The translations under genes were made by a program, and so were the position numbers. The notes under the pieces were generated by a model. It was given only the letters and a program-made list of their open reading frames with translations. It did not search any database and was not told the DNA's origin. Positions 39,763-48,068 of a stretch of DNA of 64,000 bases are shown here, in pieces. Source of the DNA: Methylobacterium gossipiicola (GTDB lineage Bacteria > Pseudomonadota > Alphaproteobacteria > Rhizobiales > Beijerinckiaceae); assembly GCF_900113485.1 (NCBI RefSeq), contig NZ_FOPM01000004.1:119140-183139 (forward strand), in the 5' to 3' direction. Position 1 is the stretch's first letter. Every line of letters starts with the position of its first letter.

Positions 39763-40230
39763 TTGACCTATTTGACCACCGGCCTGCGCGCGCTCTGCGC
39801 CCTCCTGTTGCTCGGCCTTTCCGCCCTCGCGGAGGACGCGGCCTCGGGGCCGACGGAGCCTCTCACCATCGTCGCCCGCACCGGACGCCATACCTTCGCC
39901 GTTGAGGTGATGCGCACCGATGCCGAGCGTTCGCGCGGCCTGATGTACCGGCGGAGCATGGCACCCCAGCACGGCATGCTGTTCGACTTCCAAGCCGTCG
40001 CCCCCGTGGCCATGTGGATGAAGAACACTTACCTGCCCCTCGACATGGTGTTCATCCGCGCGGACGGGACCATCGCGCGGGTGGCGACGGGGACCGAACC
40101 CCTGTCGACGAAAGTCATCCTTTCAGGCGAGCCGGTGCTGTCCGTGCTCGAACTGAATGCCGGCACGGCGGTCCGTCTCGGTATCCATAAAGGAGATCGC
40201 GTGGAGCACGCACTGTTCCGGAAGCCATAG
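39763..40230 (+). CDS. DUF192 family exported protein
   Basis: A 155-residue protein with an N-terminal hydrophobic signal (ALCALLLLGLSALA) and a DUF192 domain (about 35-155). Landmarks are ERSRGLMYRRSMAPQHGMLF and MWMKNTYLPLDMVFI, the strongest family motifs. The fold is a beta-barrel of unknown role, usually periplasmic in Proteobacteria. The reading frame begins with TTG at 39763; no ATG or GTG is better placed, so the start carries doubt. It follows the cold-shock gene by 41 bases. Confidence 0.82.
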   Translation: MTYLTTGLRALCALLLLGLSALAEDAASGPTEPLTIVARTGRHTFAVEVMRTDAERSRGLMYRRSMAPQHGMLFDFQAVAPVAMWMKNTYLPLDMVFIRADGTIARVATGTEPLSTKVILSGEPVLSVLELNAGTAVRLGIHKGDRVEHALFRKP

Positions 40231-40360
40231 GGCGAACCACCGAACGCAACGAGAACATCGCTTGACGCGCGCCATCAATCGGCACAATGTTCCCTCAATG
40301 TTCTAGACGACTCGCGGGTCCCGAATCGGTGTGACCCGTTCGACGCCGATGAGGGGCATC

Positions 40361-40846
40361 ATGATCGAGCTGCATCCGGACGACATCCGCGCGACGGTAG
40401 TGCCGTTGTTCCAGAACGCCGAATGGACCGTCCTTCCCGACGGCCTGGAACACCGCGCGAGCGGGTACTTTATCGACCGGGACGTCATCGGGATGCGCCG
40501 GGGCGACCTGTGGGAATGGCCCCTTCAACTCGCCGAGAAGAGTTGGTGCCGTCCGCTTCCCCTGCGTGAGGCGTTCGTTGCCGCCTTGAACGCCTTCGCG
40601 ATCCCCCGCGATGCGAACCTGGCGGCTTCATTCGCCACCGGCTTCGGTCTGAAGGCCGGTCCGGGCTCCGTAAAGGCGGCGGACGACTTCGTGATCCTTG
40701 GCGATGTGCTTCGTCCGAAAAGGCAGACGTCGAATGCCGTGCGCAAGCGGGCTTCCGCCTCAGAGGGGCGGGTTTCAGGTCGCGGCGGCAGGCTGTCGGC
40801 GCCCCAACGCGCCGCGGACGTGAGCGGTCAACGCGCGGCCCTCTAA
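40361..40846 (+). CDS. Hypothetical protein (161 aa)
   Basis: An uncharacterised soluble protein. I use the ATG at 40361, five bases after GAGGGG; ATG codons at 40331 and 40349 are alternatives. The first 90 residues look folded (MIELHPDDIRATVVPLFQ, then PLREAFVAALNAFAIP), while the last 45 are Arg/Ser/Gly-rich and probably disordered. No family recognised. The 130 bases before it hold no other gene. Confidence 0.55.
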   Translation: MIELHPDDIRATVVPLFQNAEWTVLPDGLEHRASGYFIDRDVIGMRRGDLWEWPLQLAEKSWCRPLPLREAFVAALNAFAIPRDANLAASFATGFGLKAGPGSVKAADDFVILGDVLRPKRQTSNAVRKRASASEGRVSGRGGRLSAPQRAADVSGQRAAL

Positions 40847-40999
40847 AAGCGCCTCATAGAACGCCCGCTCCTGGACGGTTCTCACCCTGAAAGCGACGGT
40901 GCAGCGGGCGTTTTGTGAGAGACACGAAGACCAGCGTCGCTGGCGAAGATTTGCCCTCCGATCTCCTGGCCCTAGATCAGCCCGGCATCGGAGGGCACC

Positions 41000-41884
41000 A
41001 TGGAACATCGAGACGACGGAACCCGTCCCCTGGGCGGCCTCGACGGTCTTCAAACCGCTCCGCTTTCGCGACGCGGCTTCGTCATGACGAGCTTGATGAC
41101 CGGGCTCACCCTCGCCACACCCTCCGTCTCCGCTCAGGCGATTCAGACGGATGGGGCCGGACTCGTGGCGGGCGAAGTCCATATTCCGGCACGCGACGGT
41201 CCGATGCCGGGATACCGCGCCATGCCGGAGGGGGCGGGTCCCTTCCCGGTGATCCTCGTCATCGAAGAGATCTTCGGCGTCCACGACTACATCAAGGATG
41301 TCTGCCGACGCCTCGCCAAGGCAGGCTACTGCGCCGTGGCGCCCGAACTCTACGCCCGCGAGGGCGATCTCTCGTCCATGACGGACGTCAAGACGATTCT
41401 CCGCGACGTCATCGCGAAGACACCCGACGCCCAGTGGATCGCCGACCTCGACGCCGCCGCCACCTGGGCGGTCGCGGCTTCGAACGGCGACGGGGCGCGC
41501 CTCGCGACCATGGGCTGGTGCCGGGGCGGGCGCGGCGTCTGGCTCTACGCCGCCCATCGCCGCGACCTGAAGGCGGGCATCGCATGGTACGGCCCCCTCG
41601 GCGGCGAGCGTACCGACATTCAGCCGCGCACGGCCGGCGATGTCGCCGGGGAGATCAATGCCCCGATCCTCGCCCTCTACGGTGGCGCCGATACCGGAAT
41701 CCCCGTGGCCTCCGTGGAAGCGGCGCGCGATAGGGCAAGGGCCGCCGGCAAATCCGTCGATCTCGTGGTCTATCCCGACGCACCGCACGGCTTCCACGCC
41801 GATTACCGCCCGAGCTATCGCGCCGCTGCGGCGGAAGACGGTTGGGCGCGAGCCCTGGCTTTCCTCAAGGCGAAGGCGATGTGA
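41000..41884 (+). CDS. Dienelactone hydrolase family protein with Tat signal
   Basis: A 294-residue alpha/beta-hydrolase of the dienelactone hydrolase group. The Cys-His-Asp triad is visible: Cys174 in GWCRGG, Asp231 in YGGADTGIP and His263 in APHGFH. An N-terminal SRRGFVM (23-29) followed by a hydrophobic stretch and SVSAQA is a twin-arginine export signal, so it acts in the periplasm. Family enzymes open dienelactones of aromatic degradation or cleave other esters; the natural substrate is unknown. It is not next to other aromatic-degradation genes. Confidence 0.88.
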   Translation: MEHRDDGTRPLGGLDGLQTAPLSRRGFVMTSLMTGLTLATPSVSAQAIQTDGAGLVAGEVHIPARDGPMPGYRAMPEGAGPFPVILVIEEIFGVHDYIKDVCRRLAKAGYCAVAPELYAREGDLSSMTDVKTILRDVIAKTPDAQWIADLDAAATWAVAASNGDGARLATMGWCRGGRGVWLYAAHRRDLKAGIAWYGPLGGERTDIQPRTAGDVAGEINAPILALYGGADTGIPVASVEAARDRARAAGKSVDLVVYPDAPHGFHADYRPSYRAAAAEDGWARALAFLKAKAM

Positions 41885-42054
41885 AACGAAGTTTTGGCGG
41901 CGGCAGGACGGGACAGAGTGCGGCATGTTTGCTGCATTGTCCAAAAAAGCGCGAAGATCCGTATCCGTAGGAACGACACATTCCCCGGCTAGTTCAACGA
42001 TCTGGCAATACGAGGATCGGCCCGCCATCCCGGCTTGAAGAGCGTTCCGTACCC

Positions 42055-42522
42055 ATGAGTGCTGCACCTTCGTTGGACGCACGCCCCGTCATCCTCGTCG
42101 TCGAGGACGAGCCGGATGAGCGCTATCTCGCCGCGGAATTGCTGGAAGAAACCGGCTTCCAAGTCATCGAAGCCGAAACCGCCGAACGGGCCCTGGCGAT
42201 TCTTCAGGATCGCGCGGACGAAGTGAGCGTCGTGTTCTCGGATGTGCGTACGCCCGGCCCCATCGGCGGTTTCGAACTGGCGCGGATCATCGGCGTGACC
42301 TGGCCACGGGTGCGTGTCCTGCTGACATCGGGCGATGCGGGCGATCAGCCGAGCGATCTAAGGATGTCCGCCACCTTCATCCCCAAGCCCTGGCGGGCCG
42401 CCGATATCCTCGCCTGGGTCCAGGAGGCGGCAGGGCGTTCGGGGGGAGCGGATGGCGGCCCCGACGTGATCGTCTCGACCATGCCCGGCGCAAAAATTAT
42501 TGTCGGCGGCGTGGAAACTTGA
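42055..42522 (+). CDS. Single-domain response regulator
   Basis: A 155-residue protein with one receiver domain (about 11-125) and no output domain. The acidic pocket is E17-D18-E19 in LVVEDEPDE, the phospho-acceptor is Asp63 in FSDVRTPG, the conserved Thr/Ser is at 91-92 and Lys111 is in FIPKPW. The last 30 residues are Gly-rich. Such proteins act by protein contact. It precedes the NepR-like gene by 64 bases, so it may belong to a general-stress signalling branch. Confidence 0.88.
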   Translation: MSAAPSLDARPVILVVEDEPDERYLAAELLEETGFQVIEAETAERALAILQDRADEVSVVFSDVRTPGPIGGFELARIIGVTWPRVRVLLTSGDAGDQPSDLRMSATFIPKPWRAADILAWVQEAAGRSGGADGGPDVIVSTMPGAKIIVGGVET

Positions 42523-42586
42523 GCGGGCCGACCCGTTGAAAAGACTCTAGCGTACGGAACCGCTCCCCGGAGCGGGTGAGACAACT

Positions 42587-42805
42587 ATGCCGGATGACCA
42601 CCGACCCTCAGCCTCAAGGAGTTTTCCCTACACGTCCTTCGACGAGACGGCGATGCTCACACGCATCGGCAGCGATCTCAGGGACCTCTATGGCAATGTC
42701 GAGGATGCGGCCCTTCCCGGCAACCTCATGCGCTTGGCGAGCCTGATCGACGAGCGACGCAACCCCGGCGGGAAAAAGCGAGATCGGAATTCCGGCGCTG
42801 CGTGA
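42587..42805 (+). CDS. NepR-like anti-sigma factor
   Basis: A 72-residue protein. Residues 22-57 read AMLTRIGSDLRDLYG followed by VEDAALPGNLMRLASLIDE, which follows the NepR pattern: an amphipathic helix with IGxxLRxLYxxV, a Pro hinge, then a second helix (xxFxxLLxxL). NepR proteins hold the stress sigma factor EcfG until phosphorylated PhyR takes their place. Neither EcfG nor PhyR is in the window, so this may be a second NepR-type protein. The family assignment rests on this short motif. Confidence 0.65.
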   Translation: MPDDHRPSASRSFPYTSFDETAMLTRIGSDLRDLYGNVEDAALPGNLMRLASLIDERRNPGGKKRDRNSGAA

Positions 42806-42912
42806 CCGATGCAGGGCGGGGGAGCGTCTTCCCCGGCATCGCGCGCGCGCAGCGATCTGCTATGTGTGGCCATCGGTCCGCTGCCGTTCCGAAACCGCCC
42901 GCCGAGCACATC

Positions 42913-44100
42913 ATGCACCTGAACTTCCGCCCCGGCTTCATCGCCGCCTGCCTATGCACCTTGGGGGTCCTGCAGGCCCCCGCGCTGGCGGCGGCGCCGC
43001 CGGTTCAGCCCATGGAGGGACCAGGCGGGCTGGGCGATCGGACAGTGACCATCGTCAAGCGCGGCATCGGGCGTGCCGCCGCATCGAGTTTCGTCTTCTA
43101 CAGATCCGATGACGCGCCAGCGGAGGGCCGCCCCGTGGCGGTCTTCATCCATGCCTGGGGCGCCCCCAATCCCCAAGCCTACGGTGCCTGGATCGATCAC
43201 CTCGCCCGGACCGGCTACCTCGTGATCTTCCCGCGCTTTCAGGAGCTCAACCGGACCCGACCGAGCGACGCCACGGCCAACGCCGAACGCCTGCTCAAGG
43301 CGGCGTTCGCGGAACTGGCGAGCGACACGGAGGCGAGGCCGGACCCGAAACGCGTCGCCCTCATCGGCCACCTCGCCGGCGCGCCCATCGCCGCCAACAT
43401 CGCGGCGGATGCGGCCGCGGAGGGGCTCCCCGTGCCGCGCCTCGTCTTCGCGATCATGCCGGGCGGCATCGCGAGCGATGCCAAGGCGCGCGGTATCGTT
43501 CTGCGTGACCTCTCGAAGATCGCCCCCGAAACCCTCGTCGTGACGATGATCGGAGACCGGGATGCCCGCGCGGCGGATCTCGCCGCCCGACGTCTCCTGC
43601 GCGAATCCAGCGCCGTGACGCCGGAGCGCAAGCTGTTCCTGCGCGCCCTGTCCGACGATCACGGTTTCCCGTCGCTCACGGCGACCCTGGCTTCGCCGGC
43701 CGGCGCCGATCCGGCCTATGACGGCGGCGCCCTGAAGCTTCCGCCCGAACCGCCGAGGGACCCGAAGCAGCCGGCGCCCGCCTTCAAATGGACGCCCGAC
43801 ATGGCCCTGACGGGGGAGCAAACCACCCTGGTGGCACAGATCAACAACGCCCGGACCGACAGCCTGGATTATCTCGCCTATTGGAAGAGTTTCGACCTCG
43901 CGGCCTCGGCGGCCTTCGCCGGGGCCGATGCGCAATCGCTGAAGGCCAATCCGCGCCTCGGCGACATGGAGCGCTGGGGCGATGGCTGGCCGGTCAAGCG
44001 CCTCGTCGTCGAGACGCCGCGCCTGACACCGCCCCCGGTCCCCGTGGCCACTCAGCCGACGCCCGCGGCGGCGCGGCCCAAGCCTCAGCGTCGGCCCTAA
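42913..44100 (+). CDS. Exported alpha/beta-hydrolase-fold protein lacking the nucleophile serine
   Basis: A 395-residue protein with a signal peptide (RPGFIAACLCTLGVLQAPALA). The fold follows chlorophyllase/DLH-like hydrolases, with RPVAVFIHAWGAPNPQAYGAW, TGYLVIFPRFQ and a conserved DHGFP near the C-terminal third. At the nucleophile elbow, where GHSAGG is expected, the sequence is GHLAGAP, with Leu154 in place of Ser. Unless another residue serves, it is catalytically inactive. The end is Pro/Ala-rich. The start at 42913 is chosen because the signal peptide begins there; the frame is open from 42802. Confidence 0.75.
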   Translation: MHLNFRPGFIAACLCTLGVLQAPALAAAPPVQPMEGPGGLGDRTVTIVKRGIGRAAASSFVFYRSDDAPAEGRPVAVFIHAWGAPNPQAYGAWIDHLARTGYLVIFPRFQELNRTRPSDATANAERLLKAAFAELASDTEARPDPKRVALIGHLAGAPIAANIAADAAAEGLPVPRLVFAIMPGGIASDAKARGIVLRDLSKIAPETLVVTMIGDRDARAADLAARRLLRESSAVTPERKLFLRALSDDHGFPSLTATLASPAGADPAYDGGALKLPPEPPRDPKQPAPAFKWTPDMALTGEQTTLVAQINNARTDSLDYLAYWKSFDLAASAAFAGADAQSLKANPRLGDMERWGDGWPVKRLVVETPRLTPPPVPVATQPTPAAARPKPQRRP

Positions 44101-44137
44101 GTCGCTCTACGGTCCCTCAGAGACGGTCGCCCGCCCG

Positions 44138-44749
44138 ATGAAGCTATTCCATTCCCCCTTCTCGCCGTTCGTCAGGAAGGTCACGGTCGTCGCCGACGAA
44201 CTGGGCCTCGCCGAACGCATCGAACTTCTGCCGAGCGCGGCTCATCCAACCCAACGCGACGCCACCATCCGCGCCCTGCATCCCCTGGCGCAGGTCCCGA
44301 CTCTGATCACCGATGAAGGGATCGCCCTCGCCGATAGCCGCGTCATCTGCGAGTACCTCGATGCCCTGGGCGGCGGTGGGGTGTTCCCGCCGTCGGGGTC
44401 TGCCCGCTGGATCGCCCTCGGCGACCAGTCCACGGCCGACGGCCTCCTCGATGCCGCGCTGTTGCTTCGCTACGAACTCACCGTGCGGACGGAGGGCGAA
44501 CGCTCGGCCGCCTGGATCGCCGGGCAGACGGCCAAGATCGAGGGCGTTCTCGACAGTTTCGAGGCTGGCGTGGGCACGCTGGCGAACCGGGTCGACATCG
44601 GCACGATCACGGTCGCCTGCGCGCTGGGCTACCTCGACGTGCGCTTTCCCGATCTCGCCTGGCGGCGACGCGCACCGGCTCTCGGCGCCTGGGCGGACGG
44701 CTTCGCCGAGCGCCCGTCCCTGCGAGCGACGAAGCCCCCGGCGGCCTGA
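44138..44749 (+). CDS. Glutathione S-transferase family protein
   Basis: A 203-residue cytoplasmic protein. The thioredoxin-like N-terminal domain (MKLFHSPFSPFVRKVTVV) has SPFSPFVRK in the GSH-binding loop; PLAQVPTL supplies the cis-proline turn and LADSRVICEYLD the helix contacting glutathione. An all-helical C-terminal domain completes the fold. Substrate not known. It converges on the amidinotransferase gene and is separated from it by a strong bidirectional hairpin. Confidence 0.88.
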   Translation: MKLFHSPFSPFVRKVTVVADELGLAERIELLPSAAHPTQRDATIRALHPLAQVPTLITDEGIALADSRVICEYLDALGGGGVFPPSGSARWIALGDQSTADGLLDAALLLRYELTVRTEGERSAAWIAGQTAKIEGVLDSFEAGVGTLANRVDIGTITVACALGYLDVRFPDLAWRRRAPALGAWADGFAERPSLRATKPPAA

Positions 44750-44781
44750 CAGAACGGCAACGATCGGCCAACGCACCAAAG

Positions 44782-44818
44782 AAAAGGCTCGGCGCGCCGA
44801 TCGCACGCCGAGCCTTTT
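44782..44818. terminator. Bidirectional terminator between the GST and amidinotransferase genes
   Basis: AAAAGGCTCGGCG (44782-44794) pairs perfectly with CGCCGAGCCTTTT (44806-44818), loop of 11. The A/T ends provide a U-run in both directions, right for the two converging genes. Confidence 0.85.
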
Positions 44819-44874
44819 CTATACAGCCTCCCGAAGGCCGGAAGACCGGCATTCGGAACCATGTCTGGGAGATC

Positions 44875-46056
44875 CTAGAAGTAGGATTTCAGCGTCCCAC
44901 GGCGGCGCACGTCGAGGGTGGCGCAGTGGAACGAGCCGCCGAACGGACCGTAGGACAAGAACGGCGCCGGGATCGGATCGAAGCCCCAATCCTTCAGGGC
45001 CTTGATCAGGGTCGGCTGGCTCTGGTCGACGACGATCTTCTTCTCGTCGATGGCGAGCACGTTGATCGAGGTCCAGGGCGAGCACATGGAGATCTTGCTC
45101 ATGAAGCCCTCGACGGGGTCGGGACGCGGGGCGATGAGCACGTCCCACTTCTTGAGCACGGCCGGCAGCTTCTCGACGTCGATGTAATCCGGGTTCACCA
45201 GCACCTTCCCGGGGGCGAGCGGCATGAACGACGAATCGATGTGCATCGGCTGCGGGCAGCGGCTCTCGATCTCGTGGATGCGGAAGCCCGGGCCGAGGTG
45301 GCGGCGCAGCCACTCGATGCCCATGAGGTTCGTGACGTTGGAGCGGGTCACGAAGATGTCGCGGCCGCAGCGCACGAAATCGGCGGCGTCGAACACCGGC
45401 TCGAACTCGTTGACGGTGAACTGCATCGGCTCGCCGGCCTTCAGGTTCGGCACCCGGTAATCGTAGTTGTAGAGGTCGTCGGTGAGCTGCGGACGCGGCG
45501 CGGACGTCCACCGCGCGCCATTGCGGAAATATTCCTTGAACAGCGAGCGGTAGGCATCGCCCTCGAAGTAGCGCGAGCGCCAGCACATGGGGCTCTCGAT
45601 GATCTCGTCACCGATGACGAGATACGGGTCGCGCGGGCAGGCGACGCAGAAGCCGCGCGAGGACCAGCGGGGAGCCCGGAACTTCTTCGAGAAATCGACG
45701 CTGTCCGGGCGGCGGATCTTCACACCTTCGCCGGCCAGAATCGCGATGAAGTTGTCCAGCTCCTTCTGAGCGAGCTTCTTCATAAACTTCGGGTAGCGGA
45801 AGCCCGAGGCGAACCGATAGAACGGCTGGGCCGCGCGCGGCAGGTTGAAGATCACCGTGAGGTGGTGTGTCGGAATGGTCGCACCGTCAAGACTTCCGAC
45901 GATGACCTCCTCCAGGGGATCCCATTCGTTCCAGGCCATGACCGGGGATTGCGGCTTGGGCGTTCCCGGCGCGCCGAAGGCGGACGCCGCGTAGCGATCG
46001 CCACGCCCATCCTGATCGACGGCCTCACCCGCCGTGATGTGTGATTCGCGGTCCAT
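44875..46056 (-). CDS. Amidinotransferase (arginine:glycine/inosamine-phosphate type), candidate head-group guanidinylation enzyme for hopanoids
   Basis: Transfers the amidino group of L-arginine to an amine. The 393-residue protein matches the AGAT/StrB group along its length: MAWNEWDPLEEVIVG at the start, FDAADFVRCGRDIFV (acidic pair D223/D226), PMHIDSSF (His272), the catalytic Cys378 in GGSFHCAT, and a DVRRRGTLKSYF end nearly identical to that of glycine amidinotransferases. The start at 46056 follows a GGGGACC site; the frame extends to 46218. It is divergent from hpnL by 210 bases, at the edge of the hopanoid genes. Its family includes StrB, which amidinates an aminocyclitol, so a role in the guanidine form of bacteriohopanetetrol cyclitol ether is attractive but unproven. 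Confidence 0.9.
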   Translation of the reverse strand: MDRESHITAGEAVDQDGRGDRYAASAFGAPGTPKPQSPVMAWNEWDPLEEVIVGSLDGATIPTHHLTVIFNLPRAAQPFYRFASGFRYPKFMKKLAQKELDNFIAILAGEGVKIRRPDSVDFSKKFRAPRWSSRGFCVACPRDPYLVIGDEIIESPMCWRSRYFEGDAYRSLFKEYFRNGARWTSAPRPQLTDDLYNYDYRVPNLKAGEPMQFTVNEFEPVFDAADFVRCGRDIFVTRSNVTNLMGIEWLRRHLGPGFRIHEIESRCPQPMHIDSSFMPLAPGKVLVNPDYIDVEKLPAVLKKWDVLIAPRPDPVEGFMSKISMCSPWTSINVLAIDEKKIVVDQSQPTLIKALKDWGFDPIPAPFLSYGPFGGSFHCATLDVRRRGTLKSYF

Positions 46057-46266
46057 GATCCCGGTCCCCTGTCGCGCGTCCTGCGGCTTGATTTCGAGGC
46101 GTTTGCCCCCGTGCCGCTTTGAGCCGCACTGTGTCTCTCGGGTGATAGACAACGGTTCCCAAAGCTGCAACTTCCGACGACGTTCTTCGCTTCCGGCGGT
46201 CTTCTGCTCCGGAATCACGGCGGGATTTCAGCAGAGATCGGCCGAACCCACGTCCGAAAGGGGACC

Positions 46267-47370
46267 ATGAAGCGTTTGACGACATTGGCCCTGATCGTCG
46301 GTCTCTGCACGGTCATCGGCCTGTTCCTGTCCTCGGGCCTCGAAGACGTTGCAAGCGCCGTCGTCAGCGCCGGGTGGGGTGCCCTCGTCGTCGTGGTCGC
46401 GCGCGCCGTGGCGGTGGCCTGGGCGGGTCTCGGCTGGTTCGTCGTCTTCCCGCGCCTCGAGCGCCCGTCCTTTCGCGATTGCGTCACCCTGCGGTTCGTC
46501 CGCGAGGGCATCAACACCCTGTTGCCCGTGGCGCAGGTCGGTGGCGATTTCGTCGCCGCCCGGCTCCTGACCAAGCGCGGCGTCTCGGGCGGCGTCGCCG
46601 GCGCCAGCATGTTCGTGGATCTGATGACCCAGGCGGTCACCCAGTTCCTGTTCACCGTCGCGGGCGTGGCGCTTCTGGCGTGGCTCGCCGGGGACGGTCC
46701 CATCGTCCGCACCGTGGCGGGCGGCCTCGTGGTAGCGGCTCCGGCACTGGCGGCCTTCTACCTCATCCAGCGCCGCAGCGGTCACAAGATCATTCAGGCC
46801 ATGATCAGCCGCTTCGCCGGATCGCGCGAGTGGCGGGCGCTCGGCGCCATCGACGTGCTCTACGACGCCTTGAAGCGTCTTTACGGCAACCACGGCCGGG
46901 TGGCCGGCGGCATCGGCATCCACCTCGTGGGCTGGCTCATCGGCACCATCGAAGTCTACGTCTGCCTGCATTTCATGGGCTATCCCGTGAGCTTCGTCGA
47001 AGCCGTGGTGATCGAGAGCCTGGCGCAGGCGGTGCGCGGCGCGGCCTTCGCGGTTCCGGGCGCCCTCGGCGCGCAGGAAGGCGGCCTCATTGCCCTCTGC
47101 GCCATCTTCGGCATCCCGGCGGAGGCGGCCCTGGCCCTCTCCCTCGTGAAACGCCTCGCCGATCTCCTCGTCGGCGTTCCCGGCCTGCTGGCTTGGCACG
47201 CCCTCGAAGGCAGAACCGGTCCGACCCCCGGGAAGGGAGAGGCGGTGTCCCCCCTCCACGGCGCCCCCCTGCAAGGCGCGCCCGTCGTGGTTCCCTACGT
47301 CAGCGATCGCGGCGGCTCCCTCCTGCGGACCGCCGAGGGCGATCTCGGGGAGCTGAAGCAATGCGCCTGA
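46267..47370 (+). CDS. hpnL: Hopanoid-associated membrane protein HpnL
   Basis: A 367-residue inner-membrane protein with about eight hydrophobic segments, of the UPF0104/lysylphosphatidylglycerol-synthase-TM group used in hopanoid loci as HpnL. NTLLPVAQVGGDFVAARLL and RGAAFAVPGALGAQEGGLIA are characteristic. Its activity is not known; transport or lipid flipping is suggested by the fold. AAGGGG precedes the ATG at 46267. The stop overlaps hpnM by ten bases, so the two are translated together. First gene of hpnL-M-I-J-K. Confidence 0.88.
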   Translation: MKRLTTLALIVGLCTVIGLFLSSGLEDVASAVVSAGWGALVVVVARAVAVAWAGLGWFVVFPRLERPSFRDCVTLRFVREGINTLLPVAQVGGDFVAARLLTKRGVSGGVAGASMFVDLMTQAVTQFLFTVAGVALLAWLAGDGPIVRTVAGGLVVAAPALAAFYLIQRRSGHKIIQAMISRFAGSREWRALGAIDVLYDALKRLYGNHGRVAGGIGIHLVGWLIGTIEVYVCLHFMGYPVSFVEAVVIESLAQAVRGAAFAVPGALGAQEGGLIALCAIFGIPAEAALALSLVKRLADLLVGVPGLLAWHALEGRTGPTPGKGEAVSPLHGAPLQGAPVVVPYVSDRGGSLLRTAEGDLGELKQCA

Positions 47371-47972
47371 TACCCGTCCTCCGTGCCGGCCTCGTCGCCG
47401 GTCTGCTCTCGGCGGGCCTCGCCGCGCGCGCCGCCGACGACCCGGCGGTGCGCACGGTCCGCACCCTGTATGGCAGCTTCACGGCCGCCCTGAAGGCCAG
47501 TCCTGGCGACGTGGGGGCCAGAGCCGCCGCCATCGGTCCGACTCTGGCCGAGACCATGGACTTTCCCGCCATGGCGCGAATCGCCGTGGGGCCGAAATGG
47601 CAAGGTTTCACCCCGGAGCAGCAGGCGGCCCTTACGGAGACCTTCGGCCAATACTTCACCGCCACCTACGCGACCCGCCTCGCCCAGGCTGCCGGCGGCA
47701 CCTTCACGGTGAAGCCGGGGGTGGAAACGCGCGGAGAGAACCGTTTGGTCCAGAGCGAGGCCACCAACGCCGAGGGCGATTCCTCGCAGGTGGACTACCT
47801 CGTCGGACAAACCGGGCGCATCCGAGACGTCTATCTCAACGGCGACGTCAGCGAGATCGCGGTCCTGCGCGGCACCTTCGCCGACCCCCTCAAGGCCGGC
47901 GGCGCCGACGAATTGTTGAAATTCCTGCGGGAACGTACGGCCGGGATGCTTGCCGCCAAACCAACGCCTTAG
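47361..47972 (+). CDS. hpnM: Hopanoid-associated MlaC/Ttg2-like periplasmic protein HpnM
   Basis: A 203-residue exported protein with a signal peptide (VLRAGLVAGLLSAGLAARA). The rest follows the MlaC/Ttg2D lipid-carrier family: VRTLYGSFTAAL, ETMDFPAMARIAVG and a beta-sheet middle with VDYLVGQTGRIRDVYLNG. Paired with HpnN in the hopanoid system, it may carry hopanoids across the periplasm. The start at 47361 lies within the end of hpnL after GGGGAG. There is a 96-base gap before hpnI. Confidence 0.88.
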   Translation: MRLIPVLRAGLVAGLLSAGLAARAADDPAVRTVRTLYGSFTAALKASPGDVGARAAAIGPTLAETMDFPAMARIAVGPKWQGFTPEQQAALTETFGQYFTATYATRLAQAAGGTFTVKPGVETRGENRLVQSEATNAEGDSSQVDYLVGQTGRIRDVYLNGDVSEIAVLRGTFADPLKAGGADELLKFLRERTAGMLAAKPTP

Positions 47973-48068
47973 AGTCCGGTCACATCGCGCCAGACCACCG
48001 ACGTAACGACCTTCGCGCCGCTCCCCTCGCGGCACTCTCACGAGCCCCGTGACCGAGCGACGCCCCCC

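Noticed and set aside
40775..42082. Minus-strand frame of 435 residues over the dienelactone hydrolase gene
   Set aside because: Antisense shadow; the plus-strand gene has a clear Tat signal and Cys-Asp-His triad.
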